Assembly: GCA_020746835.1 (NCBI GenBank)
Contig: JAGPNK010000007.1
Location: 1,907,501-1,971,500, forward strand
DNA from: Stachybotrys elegans
Taxonomy: Eukaryota; Ascomycota; Sordariomycetes; Hypocreales; Stachybotryaceae
DNA: 64,000 bases
Reading direction: 5' to 3'
The notes under the pieces are model-generated. The model saw nothing but the letters and a program-made list of their open reading frames with translations, had not been told where the DNA came from and did no database searches. Both the position numbers and the translations under genes were made by a program. Below, one piece after another: positions 1 to 12,707 of this stretch (position 1 is the first letter of the stretch; every line of letters starts with the position of its first letter).

Positions 1-2180
1 TGATCGCTCGCTTCCCGTTGGGCAAATACCAAGGACCCATGCTCGGCAATACCCAATGCTAGCCATGTACCATGTCCGGCTTCAAAGTCCGGTCGAATTG
101 GTCGACTTCAAACATAGGGACACTCGGAGGCGGTCGGTAAATGTTGTCGTTGCCGGTTGCTGCCACGAACAGGTCGGACGTGGTATGCAGGGTCCTTTCG
201 GGCGGCAGCCATGATTGGGTAGATGGTTCTTGTCTGCTTACAGTACTGGTTGCTGTAGGGCACGGCAATGTGTGTCATGCCCATGCAGTTGAGGATGTTG
301 CGCGTCCAGGCTAAAGCTCTCTGAGAAGGGGGGAGGGGGGCCTCAAGAAACGGGGCTGAAGGCGCACGCCCTGCCAGGCGGCCCATCGTCTCTTCTCATT
401 CGTGCGCGCGTGTGGATAATTCTCGTGGACAGCCTCGCAAGGTCTGCACTTTCTGGAATACCGTGGGTGCTAGCCCCTGCCGGCGGGCATGACTATGTTC
501 CGGGACGAATCGCAACGGTGCGTGTTTGCAGAAATCAAATTTGGCACCTCGCTAAGCCGGGCATGATGGTATGTTTGCTCTAGGAAGCTCGCACTGACCT
601 TGGCATGCCATCCATCCTTGGCCATCATCATCGTGTGTATCCGTAGAGATATCACACAATTATATGACATATTATGGTACCCGCGTTCCTGGGATCGAGG
701 TTGCACAGCACGGAGCATACCAGATACGTACACCCGACGGTCGGGTCAACGTTGCGATCCTTTGTCTCGGGACACGGCGATGGTGATGGTGCGCATGCGC
801 ATGCGCCTGTACGCTGCATCCGGGAACCAATATCACGCCCAAAGTCATGGGTCGGGTGAAGCGCCAGGATGTGGTCCATGACAAACCTTCTCGGGATCTT
901 TGCTGAAAGTGGGTTGCTGAAACAACCCGGCTGGTTCATGCGATCATTGTGACCATGGAGGTACGAGGTACATAGGTAGGTACGATCTCATGGCCAATCT
1001 TGCTTGGTAACGACGACGTAATCAGCCGGATGGAAGGCGCATGCATTTCTCGGCGAACCGTACTGAGCGCCAGGTATTGGGGAGGATGCCCTTCAGGGAG
1101 CAATTCGTATTACCTAGTACTCAATGGTACGGAGTTAGTAATTAAGGCTGAATTGATTCTGGCATAGTGATGAGAAAGCCAAGGCATCATCGATGCTTCC
1201 TTCACAAGTACTGATGTAGTGAGAAGGCTTAATTAGTAGCAGGCTTCTCCGTTATCCCGGAAGGCACAACAACTGGATGCACACATTCATTGGCTCGATC
1301 TGCCGTCGGGGAGATTTTCCGACTCCACCCCTCTCGCAAGTTTTATTCTGGAAGGGCAACTGCACCTGCCTGGCCCCTGGTGCGATTTCGTGAAGCGTGC
1401 CGGCATGTCCCGCCCTCGCCTTCCCTACTTGGTAATGTCGAATGCCGGAACGCCAACGTACGAGAATGAGAAATCTCCCCATTCCAAATCTTGAGAACAG
1501 CTTGCAGAGGAGACAGCAAAAAAAAAAAAACCGTCACATTTCAGAACCAGCGACCCCCACGGAGTCCAGTGCGATGAATATGGTGGTGAACGAGCTGAAC
1601 ATCCCCGTACCTGTTTTTCTTTTGTTTTATTTTTATTTTTGAATCTTTGTCGTCCCCTCTTTCTCTCCCAACCACACACTAATTGGTGTGTCGTGCAAGG
1701 TTCAAGGTTCCAACGACGCCCTCAAAGAACAGCCTCTAGAGGGGCTTGACACACCCCGACGCCCAACGCCAAGTGGAGAGTGAGCCTATATTCCACCAAG
1801 GGCCTCTGTATTGGACATTGGATTGGATCCGGCAATGGGACGCCTGTGTTCTTGTCAACACCCCCTCGGGCCCTGGCAATGCACCAACCATGACGAGCGT
1901 CTGTCATGGGATGGATGTTATTTACGCTACTTGAGCCCATTGGGCATCGCTGGCACCAGTCAAAACTCAGCCCAGTAACTCCATCCGTTGGTTTGCGTCA
2001 GAGCAACAGTCAGGAATGGTTCCCAGGGTTTATTGGGAATCAGCACATCGAGGTGGTGGCCCCGAAGCAGCCACCCCTTTCCGAGGTGGCCGAACCCCCC
2101 CAGCCATCACACAGACTGATCGAGCATCATCTTCATGCTCGCATATCGCCTGCACAGTCAAAGCTTCGGAACGGGCGTTT
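1..2180. other. Gene-free left flank
   Basis: I see no gene here that I can support. Open frames are short, overlap on both strands and show no recognisable domain. At 59-386 on the minus strand two frames read in a somewhat protein-like way, but no GT-AG join connects them without a stop codon. Short A and T runs occur at 1519-1530 and 1617-1640. A copy of the AGGTAGGTAC-type motif lies at 973-983 and a TACGGAGT-type motif near 1127-1136. The tract may be distal promoter for the gene at 4515 or the 3' side of a gene outside the window. Confidence 0.5.
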
Positions 2181-4514
2181 TAAATGCAGTGCCTGACTAA
2201 GTCGATACGTTGGCAGCCACAGCCATTCCGACAACGCTTTGCATTGTCCCGATTGGCCTCGTCCTCACACCACGACACTACGACACCACGACATCATGAC
2301 CGCCGCGCATGCTGCTTGGTCTCAGCCTCGCTCACTGGGCGCATTGCCGTGAGGTATGCAGCTCCTTGCCCTGGAATCGCAACTTTTCGCCAATTGCAAC
2401 CGACAGGCGCCATTGGGCTTTCAGCACTGTTGCCATCATGTCGTCATTTCCGCACTGGGCTTGTGTGCCTATCATCTATTATGCGCGGCCTCACCGGTCA
2501 CCTTGGCCTATTTGCTGTGATTCTGGGCCTGCACGGGGCTCCGCGTGCCCAGCTGGTCGCACGAAACACAGCTTTTAATTCTATTTCCGCTTGTCTCAAG
2601 ATGGTAATGTCTCATCGAGGTTTGTTTTAGACCCGCCTCTCCAGCTTCTTAACCCCCCTCGGTCCCATTTTCGATTGTCGGCATCCACACCCATGGGCCC
2701 GTCACATCACACCAAAAGAGAGCCCCTGCAATGCAGCCTCTCGGTATCTATCCGCACCCCTGACTACATCCCAAGATTCACGCCCCCCTTCTCAGGAACA
2801 GAACCCGATGAATGGGTCCTGTTCCACCTCGATGGAAGGTTGCAAAGAAGGAAAGCTAGCCCTGGGAGACGAGGCGATGGCATGGTCCTGCGAAGGCCTT
2901 GCGACAGGGTCGTCGCCTCACAGCTTGTCATCCATTCACTTTATGGGCCCAATCTGTGCGCCTGTCATGCTCTAGCTGAAGTGCCTCTTGCTATCCTTTC
3001 TTTTCTTTTCTTTTCCAGCTTGTCTGCTCACAGGCCACACCCCTCCTTTTCCCTCACCTATGTATGCCTACACCTGTCTTTGAACGCAGCTCCTCTTGCC
3101 CCCATCACCGCTCCTGGCATATTGCCTAGCCCCTTGTTCGTCCCGTGGCATTTTTCCCGACAAAGAGGTTACTCATGCCTGGGTGATCTGAGCCAACCTT
3201 TCATCCCATCCAGGTCTTTCCCCGGCCTTTGCCATTATATGTATACGTCTAGCCCCGCTGTCTTGTTCTCTTTTTCTGCGTCTCATGAGATTTCTTTCCG
3301 ACCTGCAGGGCTCTTAGTCTCTCAAGCTAGAATCTATCTCGATCCTCCCTCCTCCCTCCTCCGTTCTGCTGTCTAGTCATAGTCTTGCGACTTGCTGGCA
3401 TCTCAGATCACCCACACCCCCCCCTCCCCCCCTCCTTTGCTTTGCATGATACCCGACGTCTATCGTGCTAGCCTTCCCATTCAGATCAGACGTTTGCCTT
3501 AAACGGGTCCTGTCTTTACCGTCAAAACCTAGCCATCTTTCTATACCCATCCTTTCCCTTCCATCCTTGATTGGGCACCAGGTATACGCACGCCAGTGTG
3601 CCCAGCCCGGCTCCAGCTTCTGCTTGAGCAGACCGACGAAGAAGAGCATAGCCGCATCACCAGCACTTTGGAAGCCGCTGCCATTGATCTGGTGGCTGGT
3701 AGTAGTCGCCTCGAGCCTTGCCATCAGCCCCAACCCTTGAGGCGCATAATAACACATAATTTGGCTTGCGGCACCCTTTCCGGCACTCAGACCTTGGTGC
3801 GGCTCGAGATCTGACTGGGCCGAGCTAACTGTTGGACCGTTGTGTGAGGACGTGGTGCATGGGCTATCCCGGGATCTTCTAGTAAGGTTTCCATCTCTGA
3901 CAACCACCCATCCACCCAACCACTGTTCCTCACCATCTTGTTTACGGAGGGTCAGTGGGCGTCTAGAAAGCGCTCAGGGCAAGACTTGGCCATCTCTTCC
4001 TGTCATCTCTCTCTTCTCCCGGGGGGCATGAAGTACTCTGGTACTTAGCTCCATCCACACGCCTAACCGGCATTCCCTCGCTCACAGCCTTCAGGCCCCG
4101 AGCCTACATAAAACCAACTCATCGGCCTTGCTGGGTTCCCTCGTTGGCAGCTTCAAGGTCAAGGCATACCCAAGTCGGCGTGCATGGACTGTTACCCAAA
4201 TCCGGAGATATTCTAGGAAACTCCATCATTCTTTAACCATCCACCATTCCACCTGTGTACTCCCACCATCCCGACCACTCTGTTAACGACAACCTGCGAT
4301 TATCTGTGGTCCTTGGTATCAACTACTCCCCCTTCCCGCGTCGACATTCCTCTCGCACCATCCCTGTTAGTTGACCGAAGTCCCCATTTGTCGGTCGATC
4401 GACCGAGAAAATAACGTCAACCTGGCCCTCCTCTGCCAACCATCTGCTGCGCTGCCAGCGGTGCATCGAGGGGCCTCGCTGGCCGCTAGTCATAGCGAAG
4501 ACGGTCGCCGTGGT
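2181..4514 (+). promoter_or_regulatory. Probable promoter and long pyrimidine-rich 5' leader of the 4515 gene
   Basis: This stretch is strongly C/T-rich on the plus strand, as is common for transcribed leaders of filamentous fungi, and contains several short ATG-initiated frames that would act as upstream ORFs if transcribed. A long pyrimidine run ending in CAG at about 2997-3018 looks like a 3' splice site, so an intron in the leader is possible. The 261-codon frame at 2591-3376 is compositionally biased and shows no domain, so I treat it as non-coding. Leaders over 1 kb are known from fungal developmental regulators; that this is one is inference. Confidence 0.4.
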
Positions 4515-5727
4515 ATGGACGACACCGGCGGACGAAGGAGGCAGCATGAACAGCCTGCTCAGCAAACTTCAAACCCCAGATATCAGGATCAACCTCCCCA
4601 CAGCCGAGCTCTAAGCAGCAGTGAGCGGTACCGACCAGGACTGCCTACCGCCTCTCCTTCGACGCCTCGGGGCATGGGAACCAACAGCTACAGTGCTTAC
4701 TACCCGGAGTCATCAGCTGCTTTCCCGCCAGCAACCATGTCGGCGACAACAACCATGGGTTACGGGCCAGACTATGGCTCAGATGCGCGCCAGCCCTCGC
4801 AAAATTTCGGTAGCTATAACGCATCGCCTATGATGTACAACGTTCCTCAAGCGAATGCCCAAGGATCAGTTTACGACACGAATCAGTTCGGCCATCGGCA
4901 GTCCTCGAGTATGCAGCTCATGACACCCGATGTTACTTCCACCTACTTCAGCTCCGAGACAGGTGGTGGATCAGCTTCGGCTATCCCTGGTTCGTCCCAG
5001 ACCAGTGGCGCCACCGCCAGTGTATTTCAGCAGACGCCCTCTATGAGCTATGGTCCCAATATCTCAAGTGTTGGCAATTTGCAACAAAGTCATGGCCCCG
5101 CAAGCGCAGATGCTTCGATGGCCGAAGACAACGAGGCGCAAGACGGGGGACTGGAGGAGAAGTGGCTCAATTACCAGCGACAGCTGGGCGCAGTTTTCCA
5201 AGACATCTCGAGGGGGTCGTTGGAAAATGCTTCTGACACATTACTGAGCATTTCCAACTGGCTCCTGTCACAGGTGGATCATCTGGGTAGGACTCGTCCT
5301 TTTAGCGAGTACTGAACCTGGCAGAGCAGATTGTTGCTAACTGGTAGCAGGTTTGAGCACGGACGATTCGAGCCTCCATTCAGACCGACTCAAGCTTTGG
5401 AACGACTTTAATCATGCCTGGCTGGCTCTTGGCCATCGACAAAGAGAGCTCATGTCTTCTGGGCAGCAACTATCGCGAGCACAGCGACTCATGTCACATG
5501 AGACAGTTTCCAAGATGGGCAACGAGCTAGTCCGTTTATGTGACCTGATCGAGCGGCATGGATTGGTAGACTACCAGTACGGAGTTTGGGAGGAGCAGAT
5601 TGAGAGCGGTAAGCACCTCTTGTTGCCATCACATCTATGTTGTCTAACCGTCTACCTTGTAGTTTTCGAGGACTGTCTCGACATCTTGGAACGTGAGGCT
5701 GGAGATCTAAGCACCATGTCGCACTAA
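4515..5727 (+). CDS. Conserved-looking fungal protein of unknown function, Q/S/Y-rich with helical C-terminus
   Basis: Three exons join cleanly: 4515-5286, 5351-5608 and 5663-5727, giving 364 residues. Both introns (64 and 54 nt) have GT-AG ends and restore frame exactly. I start at the ATG at 4515 because the open frame upstream has no ATG. Residues 1 to about 210 are low-complexity, rich in S, Q, Y, N, G and P, like a prion-like or activation-type disordered segment. From about residue 215 the sequence becomes ordered, with a WLNYQRQLGAVFQDISRG stretch followed by helices rich in L, W and H up to the C-terminus. No zinc finger, homeodomain, kinase or membrane segment is visible. The long upstream region suggests a regulated gene. 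I do not recognise the family; a transcription cofactor is possible but unproven. Confidence 0.8.
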
Positions 5728-8700
5728 TGAGCGACTGCTACGACTTGGGCGCACAGCGTGCTGTGGCGTAATGGGCAATTAATGGGTGTACGATTCGATA
5801 CGGGGATGGGCTACGCCGGCGTTCTTGGTCATGGGTCATGATGGTCATTACTTCTGTGGCATATGGTTTTCGTCGCCACCTTTTTCATCATCTGTTCCCC
5901 CTTTCGGGATTTGGCGGCAACGATAACTCGGTCCTACGGCATCTGGCGACCTTCCTCAGAAGTTGAGATAATACCGGTTCTGCGTTTTCAACCCTTCGGT
6001 CCCCCCTGCCCCTCTTCGCGCTTGTCAGACAGACTTCCACGTCCGACCCCCACGCACACGGGTATGGGGTAGTGACGGTTGCAGAACTCCACTGCTGCCC
6101 ATCCATTGCCATCCGGGGCTTGTCTGTTGGACAAGGTATCTGGCAGGGGCACACGACAGAACACGAGAAACTTGATTTGAGCAAGGCGTTTGATGAGTCG
6201 GAGACAAAGGGGAGCGATGGCTCTGGCGTCTATGCTGTCATCTCCTCCTTTCTAAGATCGGGTTGGGCCATGTACTTGCTTTTTTCTTTCTCTTTTTCTT
6301 TTTCTTTCACGCTTTTCCTTTTGATCATAGATTGTGGGTGGATATGCTCCCGGTCTCTACTGCATCTAATGTCACCACGTACCCATTCCTACTATACCCA
6401 AGAGCTGGGAATATAGGCGAAGCAAGGGTGGCTTGGGTGTTTTGGGCAGGAAGTTTCTTTTTCTTTCTTTTTTCCCTCCTTCTCACTTGTTGCTTTCGGG
6501 TTAAGGAAAATGGAGGACGGGATTTTTTTCAGGGCATGGGTGGGCTGGGTACTGGGTAGGACGGGATTTCCTTTGGATGGATATAGCTGGGATTTTCATT
6601 TTTTCAATTCTTTTTTGTTGGGATACCATGATGGACTTACAGGGCCCAAGTGCCGAAAATATGCCATTGCCGTTTTTGTCTTATCCAGAAAATTTATAGA
6701 CTGTTAAATTTTTTATCAATGTACCTGTATTGAACACAAGCAGTGGATGGAATAAGGGGGTTTTGGCACAATTCCTGCCCAAGTGGCGATATGTCCTGTC
6801 CAAGCGGAAACACACGGTGAGGCCCAGGCATTGGGTTGCCATCATCATGTTCGCATATCCGTATCATGTTTCTCATCCTCTCTTGCCTGTTAGGCCGCAT
6901 ACAGTCTACCCAGCCTGTTTTTTTTCCTTGTTTTTTTTCTTTTTTTGGTGATCTTCACGGATCCCATTTTTACCGCCTCACTCGCCCTCTTTGCCACAGA
7001 CATTGCAAGAAAGGAAAGAACATGCACACGCGCGCATAATTCCGGCCCAGCAGGGGAGGGGATGGGGTGAGAGTTACGTGTGGCCTCATCATCAGACTCC
7101 AGCCTTCGGGCTAGACGAGGCTTTGATGCACAAAGTTTACAGGGTTTGCGTACCTCGAGGGGAGGGGGAGGGGGGTGAGAAGCATCAGTCTGTCTCAGAG
7201 CTCTCTTCCGCTGGGGTTACATTGTGCCCAACCAATGGATAATCTTGACTGTATTAGTTGGGTGTATCTGTATCAATACTCATCGAGCAAGCGTTTTGCG
7301 CAAAGCAAACAAACGGCCTTTTTTCGAAGCGCATCCCACCTGCGCATCACATGGAGGTTTCCTTCTGCAAATGACTACGTAGTAAAGAGCGCATCCCTGG
7401 TTGCTGGGCTGCATGAAACATTGTGCATGCATACGCGCTGCATGCCGTGTGCTGCGCTGCGCTTGCGCTTGCGCCCTTGCGGATTAACCCCGTGAATTGC
7501 TACTGGTCGCATGCTCGCGGAGAACAGACTACGGATGAAGGGATGTGGGACGACAAGGTTGTGATGAAAGAGGCAAGGTTGGCAGGTCGGCTTCAGCCTA
7601 TATCGCGGGGACCTAACTTGCATCAGCCTTGGATCTGAGTCAAACAAGCAGCTGATCGAGGCCCGGCTGTGGCTTGATGAGCCACAAAGCTTTACCTGCT
7701 TTACCAGAATAGCACTAGTAGCGTCGCCAAGGAGGTCGGCGACATCGGCATATAGAGACGGTGTGGCTTGGAAGCTTGCTCGGTCGGTGGTTGGTTTGGA
7801 GATATCATCGAGTATCGAGTCGAGGTAAGCAACCCGGCTGCTGTCGATGGCAACCGAGCCACCAGGGATGATCAGCTCGGAGGGGTACAGAGGCCTGTCT
7901 CGGGGGATGTGCCTGCAGTTGGCAGCACGCCAAGAAAGCCACCTGCACTTGGATGCGACTCTCTGCCATCCTGTACGTATGCATTCTCTCACAAGTCTTG
8001 ATTTCGTTGCTTCTCGTTGCTTCTCGTTGCCTCGAGGCGATCAAGATTTGGACCGGCATGGGATACAGTGAGGCGGCGAGCTCGGTTGGGTTGGCCAGTT
8101 CCTCTCTCCACGGGCAAGGCTTACGATGAGTAATGCGATTCGTTGATCTTCACTCAGTCTGACGAAACGTCTCTTTGCATCCAAGCTCCCATGGAGGCGC
8201 ATGCCCATCCAAAGATAACAGGCTGAAGCAACGCCCTGGTAAGCGGACAAATACCAGATCTGGGGTCCAAGCTGTACCTATCCAGACGGTTAGACAGCTG
8301 TGAAATCCGCAAGACAAATCGAAAGCACTAGCCCCCTTGGAGCCAAACGCCGATCATAGAACGAGGTATTATGAAGGGTTCACGCACACAGCAAGGATTT
8401 AGAGAGGATCTCCGGGGGCCGTGCATGCCGTACGGCATAGTGGTACGCACGGCAAAGCAAAGAGCAAAGGCACGTATTGATAGGATGTGGTGAGACAGAG
8501 CGGAATCAGGCGATATCCCCACACACAGATATAGCAAAGGGAAGGCTGAGACAGGGCCCTCAGTCAAGATAGCTGTGGGTGGTGTGGAATACCCAGGGGT
8601 GTTTGATGCCGCGCCTCGACTCTGTCCCTTGCGTACTCGGTGCTTCGGGGGTGATCGGGCAGCAATGCAAATTTCGACCCTTGTCTGAAGGAAGGCGGCT

Positions 8701-11700
8701 GGGAATAGAACATGTTGGCGAGATGGTCCCGAGATGGCGCTGATGCTGCCTCGGTATGAAGTGGGCGGCAGGAGTGATGTGCGAAGGGGGTGTGTCTCAG
8801 CCGACCGAGCCAAACTCCCTCAGCCAGGGCGGCATTTCGGGGGTGCATTATATGTAGAAGGGTGTCATGATGGTGTAGGTGGCGAACGGGGGCTATATCA
8901 CTGTTGCTATAGGCGCAGATCGCCGAAAGAAAGGCTTGCTGAGGCAACGATGCAACGATGCAACGCAAGGCTTGCAGGATTGCCGACACTGGGCGAAAGA
9001 TACGGCGCAGAAGCGGGAGCCGTATTGGGGATTAGAGGGCAGCTCCCCTATTCGTGCGCCTACAAGCTTTGCGCCGCGTTGCGCTTCGTTTGCGCTTTGA
9101 ACATGAATTCGGATTCCCTCCCGCTTCCCGCGCCACACAGGGAGACTTGCGGGGATACAGTGTGTCGGTAACCAATCCAATGGACCAAAAAGAGCTCTGG
9201 GGTGTTTTGGTTGCCGTCTCCCTCCCTCCCCGGTGTCCCGCCACCACCTTGGATCGACCCAGGGATGATGGAGCATGTCGCGGGCGAGGCAAGGCGTTAC
9301 CACATGACTGCTCCGCAACGCAACAGTCCACATCATCCTGTCCAGGATGGGATGGACAGATCTTGGAGTGATGAATGGACGCACGGCAGGCGGGCGGTGG
9401 GGCTCAGGGAGATCAATCCCATTCGAGCCCCCTTTGGAGGGTATCGTGGCTCGATGCTCTAGGCTGGACGTGGTCTTGTTTGCTTTTGGCCTCTGCGCTG
9501 GGCGTGCCTACAGCCTGTCAGCGATGCCGCGATAGCCAGGGCAATAAAGACGAGACATGAGGTGGGGGGAGGGGGGGGAGCAATGATTGCGAGATGACAC
9601 CAATTGGTGGAGGATGGGAGAGGAGACGAGGTGGATGGAGGGATGATGGATGATGGATGATAATGATGGATCGAAGTTGAACCTGGTACGGCTGAACTAT
9701 CATGTAGCATGTCAAGTTCCTAATCAGGCTTAAGCCAACCTCGTGCACCAGCAGCCTCACATGCAGATGCAGGTTAGCAGGTTAGTACCTACTTAGTACC
9801 CGGTAGCCTTGGGGAGATCGTTCCTTCCCTCCCGCCCTATGTTCCCAGTACCGTGGGAAGGAGCTTTGCTGACGGGCACCCAGCTTAGTGCCTTGGCCAA
9901 GACTCCAAACGAGACGAGCTGATATCGCAAAGATGACATTCCAATATTACTTATGCCAGGATCTCTCCAAGCTCCACGGATTAAACTATCATAGCCCAAT
10001 CCTGTTCCCACCTAGCCCAATGGCTTGGTTCGCCGATCTTGGGTGCGATTAGTCTCGGAGATATTTTAACTGCCTAGATTCACGTTCGGGACAAAGAAAG
10101 AAAAAAAACCGACTAATAGTCTTGTTTCACGGGCGATCAGCCATTACAGGTGTTACCCCAAGCTTCCCAAGCTTGCCAACACATATCTGTACCTGCATCA
10201 TCAGGATTCTGATAGTTCTAGATCGGGAGAGCCCTGAGCCACCGGCAAGCTGTAGCTTCCAGCTATGCTCATCACACACTCCCACCCCCAATGGCTCTCT
10301 CTCTCTCTCGCTTAACTGCCGCTGATCGTGAGCATCACCATCTCCTCTGCATTGTGTATCCCTTGGCACTTTGCTTTTCTCATCATGTAGTTTATGCCCC
10401 CCGTGACCTCCTCCCCCCTCCCCGTAGGCCCTGTGGGTGTCGCTCTATCAAGGCGGCATCCTCAGCTGGGCGGGCAGCTGAATGTGTGGCATGGGCTCGG
10501 CTTCCGCAGCTACCATCCATGCCGCAGCGCCACACGACGCGTCGTTTTTTTGATGAAAGAGATGAAAGAGATGATTCGACGCCTACCCGTGCCCTCATCT
10601 CGTCTCATCCTGGGTCCCGCAATCTCAGATCAGACCCCCCCACCATTACGGAGCACCACCACCTCCTCTAATAAAGCAGTTTTCGGGATTTGCAGCAGCC
10701 ATGATCCTCGTAACAGCCTGCCAGATCACACTCTCCCGGTAACCAACCACCGCTCCCCTGGGCGTTATATCCGCCAGCTGCTCCCGTATCACTCTTCCCG
10801 CCCCCTGTCGTGCCCATTTACTGGGTAACCGTACGTGCCACAGAGGACCCCGATATGCTGTCCTCGTATTAATAGCCACGGAGTTCGTCCGAGCCTTTGC
10901 CCAATGAGGCGTCCAAAGTCCAGCTCTTGGACCTTGTGACCATATTCCGTGTCAGCATCTTCCCCCCAATCCGACCATGCTTGGCAAACAGAAAAGCAAA
11001 GAGAAGAAAAAACAAGGCATCCGAGTACTCGAGCCCTCTCCCCTCAAACATGAGCCGAGGAGATTTTCACGGACAGGGCGCTAATCTGGTTTGCTGCCCG
11101 ACGCAAAAGAAAATGACGACGCCGACGAGCTCCCGTCGTCTCTTCTCGCAGTCTCCTTCTCTGGGACAATGGGATAGCCGCACGCCAGCAGTAATATCGA
11201 CGCCACTAGTTGCAAAGGGATGGTTGTAGACGTGTTCATCCTCAGGGACGGAAAATTTGTCCGTGTCCCGTCAGTGCTGGGTCTCAATTGATCTGTGACT
11301 GTAACGTCGGATGGGAGGGCCCAATATAATTGTGTCACCTCAGAACATTGACGTGGCTCAGTCGGTGAAGCCTTGGATCACAATTGCCCATGAAAGTGAA
11401 ATCCGACGGTAAAATTTTTTTTGTGAGGTATTCCTCATTGCCAGGCAGATCCTGCGGAAAGACTCGCCTCTAGGTTCTCATGCCAAAGATGCCGTGTCAG
11501 TCTCCCTCACCCATGTCGCATATTCATGTCAACCGACCACTGGATTCTGTAGTCGGCGGACATTGAATTCAGCAGATGGTCAGTTTTTCAGGCGTACACG
11601 TTTTGTGCTGCCCCTAGCCGGCATCTCAAAGTACCATGCGGATTGGAACCGACACCAGAGGAGAGCTTGCAACTTGCGGGTAAGAGGGATGGTCTTAGAA

Positions 11701-11879
11701 ACTGTTTCGGGTCAGCTGTGCTTGAATTCCATCGCACTTCACACGAAACCAATATATCCATTGCTGCGCTGCGAGGTCAATTCAAATCCAATGTCATTAT
11801 CGTTAACATCTACTCCAGTCATACTGTTCAAACGCTGCTGCTTTGAAAATGATGGTATCAAAGTCCCATTCCTTTGCAG
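5728..11879. other. 6.2-kb stretch without a supported gene
   Basis: Many short overlapping frames exist on both strands, but none shows a domain, coherent splicing or a recognisable family. The first few hundred bases are probably the 3' UTR of the preceding gene. T-rich runs occur at 6280-6320, 6450-6480 and 6919-6946, and a CT microsatellite lies at about 10297-10310. The longest frame, 205 codons on the minus strand at 7375-7992, has a composition I would expect by chance. An inverted pair of TAGTACC-like words lies at 9785-9800. Non-coding RNA or extended promoter function cannot be excluded. Confidence 0.5.
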
Positions 11880-12707
11880 TTAAAATTGATCTGTCACACA
11901 GACACGCATTAGCATCTCGCCTCCACCTGGCAGAATCGATGTCGGGAAATACTCACCCAGCGTCATGCTCATGCTGACATCCGTATTCTCCACCATTTTC
12001 GTAAACTCCTCGAAGCTGATCTTCCCATCGTTATCCAGATCCGCCTCCATGATGGTCTTGTCCACAATCTGCTGCAGCTGTTGGTCCTTAAGGTTGCTAC
12101 CGACCATCATCTTGAGGACGATGAACAGCTCGCCGTTGCTGATGTAGCCGTCACGGTCGATGTCGTAGACTTTGAAGGCAAACTGCAGCTTCTGTTCCTT
12201 GTTTCCCTTGCTGCTGAACGCGCTCAGGCCCGTGACAAATTCCTGAAAGTCGACATCGCCGCCACCGTCTTCATCGAAGATGGCAATCATTCTAACACCG
12301 CCATATCAGCACCCATCCTTCTCCCATCAAGCATTTGCGACCCTTAGGGGCAGATAATGTGCCGGATTATGAGATTTGGGAAGAGCATAGGCGTACCGTG
12401 TCGCAAGAGGGTTCGACGAGATTTGTGGCAGAGTCAGGAATTCGTCGCGCTCGATGGTGCCGGAGTTATCCTACAGGAGAGAAGCGGGAGCCGCTGGTCA
12501 GCCTCTTCGCGGTGCCGCCGTGGTACGGATGCGACCCAGTCCAAGTACCTTGTCGAGCTTCATGAAGCGTTTCCTTAACCGATCGACCTCTTCTCTGTCG
12601 ACTGTCACACGCGGTCAGCGGCCGCACGAGGCGAGCAGGTGGGGGAGGGGCTCACAGTTGGACCCTTGGACAATGCTGTCCAGGACTTGGCTGGTGTTGT
12701 TACCCAT
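11880..12707 (-). CDS. cnb1: Calcineurin regulatory subunit B
   Basis: Calcium-binding regulatory subunit of the calcineurin phosphatase, which with the catalytic A subunit and calmodulin dephosphorylates Crz1-type factors. Exons read on the minus strand are 12707-12656, 12601-12549, 12470-12397, 12291-11957 and 11890-11880, giving 174 residues, the family's usual length. Four EF-hand loops are visible at about residues 34-45, 66-77 ([12 protein letters not shown]), 103-114 ([12 protein letters not shown]) and 144-155 ([12 protein letters not shown]), each with the expected acidic ligands. The protein begins MGNNTS, a classic N-myristoylation signal. The last exon encodes only the end of the C-terminal TLDQF, so a simple open-frame reading misses it. 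It is divergently placed to EPL1 with about 1 kb between the start codons. Confidence 0.96.

Noticed and set aside
59..386. Overlapping minus-strand frames that look like the C-terminus of a gene
   Set aside because: The candidate intron GTAAGC...AAAG gives an immediate stop in the joined frame, and no family was recognised.
2591..3376. 261-codon plus-strand open frame
   Set aside because: Pyrimidine-driven composition, no domain and no good start context; better explained as leader sequence.
7375..7992. 205-codon minus-strand frame
   Set aside because: No domain and no conserved-looking blocks; probably a chance frame.
11350..11420. tRNA-like A box (TGGCTCAGTCGGTGAAG)
   Set aside because: No matching B box or cloverleaf stems downstream.
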